In this document: positions 61,379-64,000 of the stretch, piece after piece
Layout of the letters: every line of letters begins with the position of its first letter
Position numbering within the stretch: position 1 is the first letter of the stretch
NCBI RefSeq assembly: GCF_029867415.1
Contig: NC_081185.1
Span: 137,919,191 to 137,983,190 of the forward strand
Source: Vicia villosa
Lineage: Eukaryota; Streptophyta; Magnoliopsida; Fabales; Fabaceae
Length of the DNA: 64,000 bases
Direction of reading: 5' to 3'
Translations under genes and position numbers: made by a program
The notes under the pieces: model-generated
Databases searched by the model: none
Seen by the model: the letters and a program-made list of their open reading frames with translations, nothing else
What the model was told of the DNA's origin: nothing

Positions 61379-62490
61379 TCAAATGGAGGTAAGTAACAAA
61401 ACACAAAAAAAAATATGTAAAGCAATATAATCAGGATGAATTTTATAAAGACGAAAGAAAGGAGTATCAAAATCAATAACCGTAGCAATATGACGATTGA
61501 TCAAGAAGACAATTGCGAAAAGAGCCTTCACCCAAATTCGGGATGGTATAGAAGCTTGGAGAAGCAAGGCGCGTGTCACATCAAGCAAATGACGATTCTT
61601 ACATTCTGCCATGCCATTTTTTTAGTAGTATTCGGACAAGATCGTTGAGACAAGATGCCTTTTTGTTGAAGGTATTCCTGAAAATCATGAGACATGTACT
61701 CACCACCAGAGTCAGAGCGGAAAATTTTAACACTTGCTTGAAATTGAGATTCAACATATATGTCAAAAATTTCTTAAACATAGAAAACACTTCAGATTTA
61801 GCACGAAGAAAATATATCCAAGTAAAACGACTATAATCATCAATAAATGTGACAAAATATTTATAGTGAGCATCAGAAACTACAGGAGACATTCCCCACA
61901 CATCACTGTGAATCATCTCAAAACAAGTGGAAGCACGATGAGCACCGGACAAAAAAGGAAGTGATTTACTTTTAGATAATTTGCAAACACAACATGAAAC
62001 ATAGGCATTAGAAACAACATTTTTATTTCCCAACAAATCAGTTTTACATAAATGAGACAAAATAACAGAGTTTGGATGACCCAATTTTCTATGCGAATCC
62101 TTATAAGAATTCAAAACATTATTACAAGCAAAATATAAATGATTAGAAATAAACTGGAGTGGAAATAATCTTTCCACTTTAGGCCCATTCGCGATCACCT
62201 TCCCCGACACTTGCTCCTGCACAAAACAACTGGCGCGAGAAAAATTAACATTATAGTTTTTATCCACCAATCGACCAACAGACAATAAATTGGAAGCAAG
62301 ACTAGGGTGATACAAGTACATCCCGAAAATCAGAGTTTATGTCACCAACATTAATGATAGATAAGGTATTTCCATCAACAATTTGAATTTTCTGATTACC
62401 ATGATAAGATTGTAAATTTTAAAAATATTCAGAGAAACCCGTCATGTGATTAGATGCACCAGAATCAAGAAACCATGAATGTGAAACATT
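61379..62490 (-). pseudogene. copia protease and integrase
   Basis: Protease active-site segment WFLDSGASNHMTG at about 62490-62440 is followed by NLLSVGRLVDKNYNVNF. The GAG-pre-integrase/zinc region HRKLGHPNSVILSHL and CCVCKLSKSKSLPF comes next. The integrase core has HSDVWGMSPVVS (catalytic Asp) and FVTFIDDYSRFTWIYFLRAK. A frameshift near 61730 interrupts it, and the core resumes as MAECKNRHLLDVTRALLLQA (the catalytic Glu) and IPSRIWVKALFAIVFLINR at 61612-61379. Stops within the protease and integrase mark a dead copy. Confidence 0.86.
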
Positions 62491-63086
62491 AGAAGACTTA
62501 CTCTGAATTCCCATAGTTGAAAGAGCGGAAAGTACCATTTGTTGAATCATTTCAGGCTGTAGAATTTAAAAGAGCGGAAAGTACCATTTGTTGAACCATG
62601 AATGTCACCACCGTTTGAATAAGAAGAAAGAAATAAAATAGCAGTACCAGTACCGTGAAGAAGGAAAACAAGTTTCCGTTTCCAACAAACACGATCGCAG
62701 AAGCTGCAATGAACCAGAATTAGAATCGCGAGCAAGCACCGAAGCAGAATCACAAATCAAAATCGACTGCAAACACCAAATCGCAATCCCAAAGAAACAC
62801 CATCAATCTTGAATCAAAGATGAAATCAAGCTACGATAATGGAACACAAAACTCAGAACCCCACACGAATAAGGATAATCCAGAACAACACTAAGAGCCA
62901 CGATCTCAAACCTTCAACTCGAGAATCACCGAGACAAAATTAAGACACGACACAAAACCGCAAACAACTACAACAGTACAAACTAACAACGAATCGAAAT
63001 GGAAGAGACAATTTTAAGAGCGGCCCAGTGGGTGTCATTGAACAATGCTGATAACACGATTTCAAAGATTTAATTTGATTGAACCT
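62491..63086 (-). other. copia leader region, gag missing
   Basis: Only about 600 bp separate protease from the primer-binding site, too little for a copia gag of some 250 residues, and no RNA-binding or capsid motif was found. A segment AGAGCGGAAAGTACCATTTG is repeated at about 62522 and 62570, a possible deletion scar. Confidence 0.6.
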
Positions 63087-63096
63087 TCTGATACCA

Positions 63097-63264
63097 TGTC
63101 ACGAATTCTGGCTTCATGCCCTTCTCTATTGCATTCCATACTATATATAATAGCACCCGTAATTACAAATTATAATGACAAATATTCTATTGTCTATTTT
63201 ATCTAACCTATTATAAAAAACTAGATAATTTACAATGCAGGATAAAATCAATTCCTAATTAATA
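63097..63264 (-). repeat. 5' LTR of the copia element
   Basis: 168 bp. On the plus strand it runs from TGTCACGAATTC to CCTAATTAATA, the last dinucleotide having changed from CA. It is followed by the GAATT duplication. Confidence 0.9.
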
Positions 63265-64000
63265 GAATTTCCCTCATAGACATAAAGTTTTATTTTGGAG
63301 AATTCATAATGAAACTATTCCGATAAGGTAGTGAGAATGGAAGAATTTTAATAAAAAAATTTGTTTGGTTCAAAAGAGGGGAAGAAAAGAGAATGGGGGA
63401 ATTTTAATAAAAAAATTTGTTTGGTTTACGAGAGGAGAGGAGAAACTTTATTAATAATTTACATTTTTATGCTTATAATCTCATGCAAGTGATATGATGT
63501 CTTATGATCTTATATAAGTGATATGATATTTAAAGGTGAAATATTCTTTCGGCAATACAATTTACAAGTTATTAAAAAAAGTCATAACTTATTACATAAC
63601 CTTAAAAAAATTGAGTATATTTGATTTGTATTATAACTCTCTGACACAAATTAAACTATGTGTACTGATAACAACTTTAGAATACATAAAATTATAACAA
63701 AATTAGAAAAAACTGTTGTAAATAAAAATTATAAAAGAAAAAAAATAGTGATTAAAATTTGTATTAAATACTAAATAAAAAATAATTTGAAGGTGAAAAA
63801 TACTTATAATAAGTTGATCGAAGTAATAGAAAAAAATTACGCAAAAGAGAAGCAGGAACACGAAAGAAAAATAATAATCTTGAATAACTAAAATAAAACT
63901 AATGATATTTTAATAAATATGATAATTTATTAAAGATCAATAATCTATATTCCATCTTCTTTCCTACAAATCCTTCCGATTTGGAGACGCAAAAAATGTG
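63265..64000. other. AT-rich spacer with 56-bp duplication
   Basis: GGAATTTTAATAAAAAAATT and its surroundings (about 63343-63454) occur twice with a period of 56. Otherwise no gene or element is recognised up to the window end. Confidence 0.5.

Larger units (their letters stand above)
59107..63264 (-). mobile_element. Ty1/copia retrotransposon lacking most of gag
   Basis: Minus-strand element flanked on both sides by GAATT (59102-59106 and 63265-63269). Its LTRs are 168 bp (63097-63264, the 5' LTR; 59107-59423, the 3' LTR with an inserted MITE). TGGTATCAGA, the usual initiator-tRNA-Met primer site, follows the 5' LTR at 63087-63096 in antisense. A CCCCC/GGGGG tract beside the 3' LTR is the polypurine tract. 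The domain order protease, integrase, reverse transcriptase, RNase H is that of copia. LTRs differ at about 16 of 168 positions, so it is much older than the Tat element. Short LTRs suggest the Ale lineage, which is an inference. Confidence 0.92.

Overview
The window is eukaryotic plant nuclear DNA. It has AT-rich introns with GT..AG boundaries, long spacers, a plant-type histone H2A.X, a dirigent gene and typical plant transposons (Tat-lineage Ty3/gypsy, copia, MULE, hAT MITEs, Helitrons, LINEs). The style of the repeats and of the plant-mobile-domain genes suggests a papilionoid legume of the clover/Medicago/pea group. That is an impression, not a demonstrated assignment.

Only four host genes are convincing. 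They are histone H2A.X (1761-2276, two exons), a dirigent protein (4899-5462, single exon), a 59-residue twin-CX9C protein resembling complex I assembly factor NDUFAF8 (19779-20824, three coding exons), and directly downstream a homologue of RMC1, the regulator of the MON1-CCZ1 Rab7 exchange factor (21088-29433, eleven coding exons, 730 residues). A fifth, unresolved gene or gene remnant lies at about 6119-8098.

Almost everything else is transposons, many nested. From left to right: a LINE cut by the window edge (1-1425); hAT-type elements (about 3077-3695 and 3795-4660); a Helitron (8862-10650); a multi-layer nest at about 11149-19213 holding a gypsy integrase fragment, a broken plant-mobile-domain (PMD) gene, a hAT MITE, a 2.5-kb solo LTR and a Helitron; a third Helitron (about 30.5-32.46 kb); a Tat-lineage LTR retrotransposon of 12.9 kb (33245-46153) with an antisense, intron-bearing PMD gene and a hAT MITE inside gag; a MULE-type MITE (46773-47283); a hAT MITE (47932-48460); a MULE with FAR1-like, transposase and OTU-protease regions (48512-52278); an (AT)n microsatellite; a satellite-like dimeric array ending in a Helitron terminus (55088); a LINE inside an older LINE (55913-57009); and a gag-less copia element (59107-63264) whose 3' LTR carries a Stowaway-like MITE.

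Many boundaries rest on exact target-site duplications read directly: AGGAAAAC, ATATATAC, TCGTG, GCTGGAGT, AGGTGCAA, GTTTTCTAC, GAATT and a 17-bp LINE duplication. No RNA gene or CRISPR array was seen. The most unusual content is two independent PMD genes carried by two different classes of transposon within 30 kb, and a MULE terminal-repeat family with palindromic CCGGAAATTT subterminal repeats that links three insertions.
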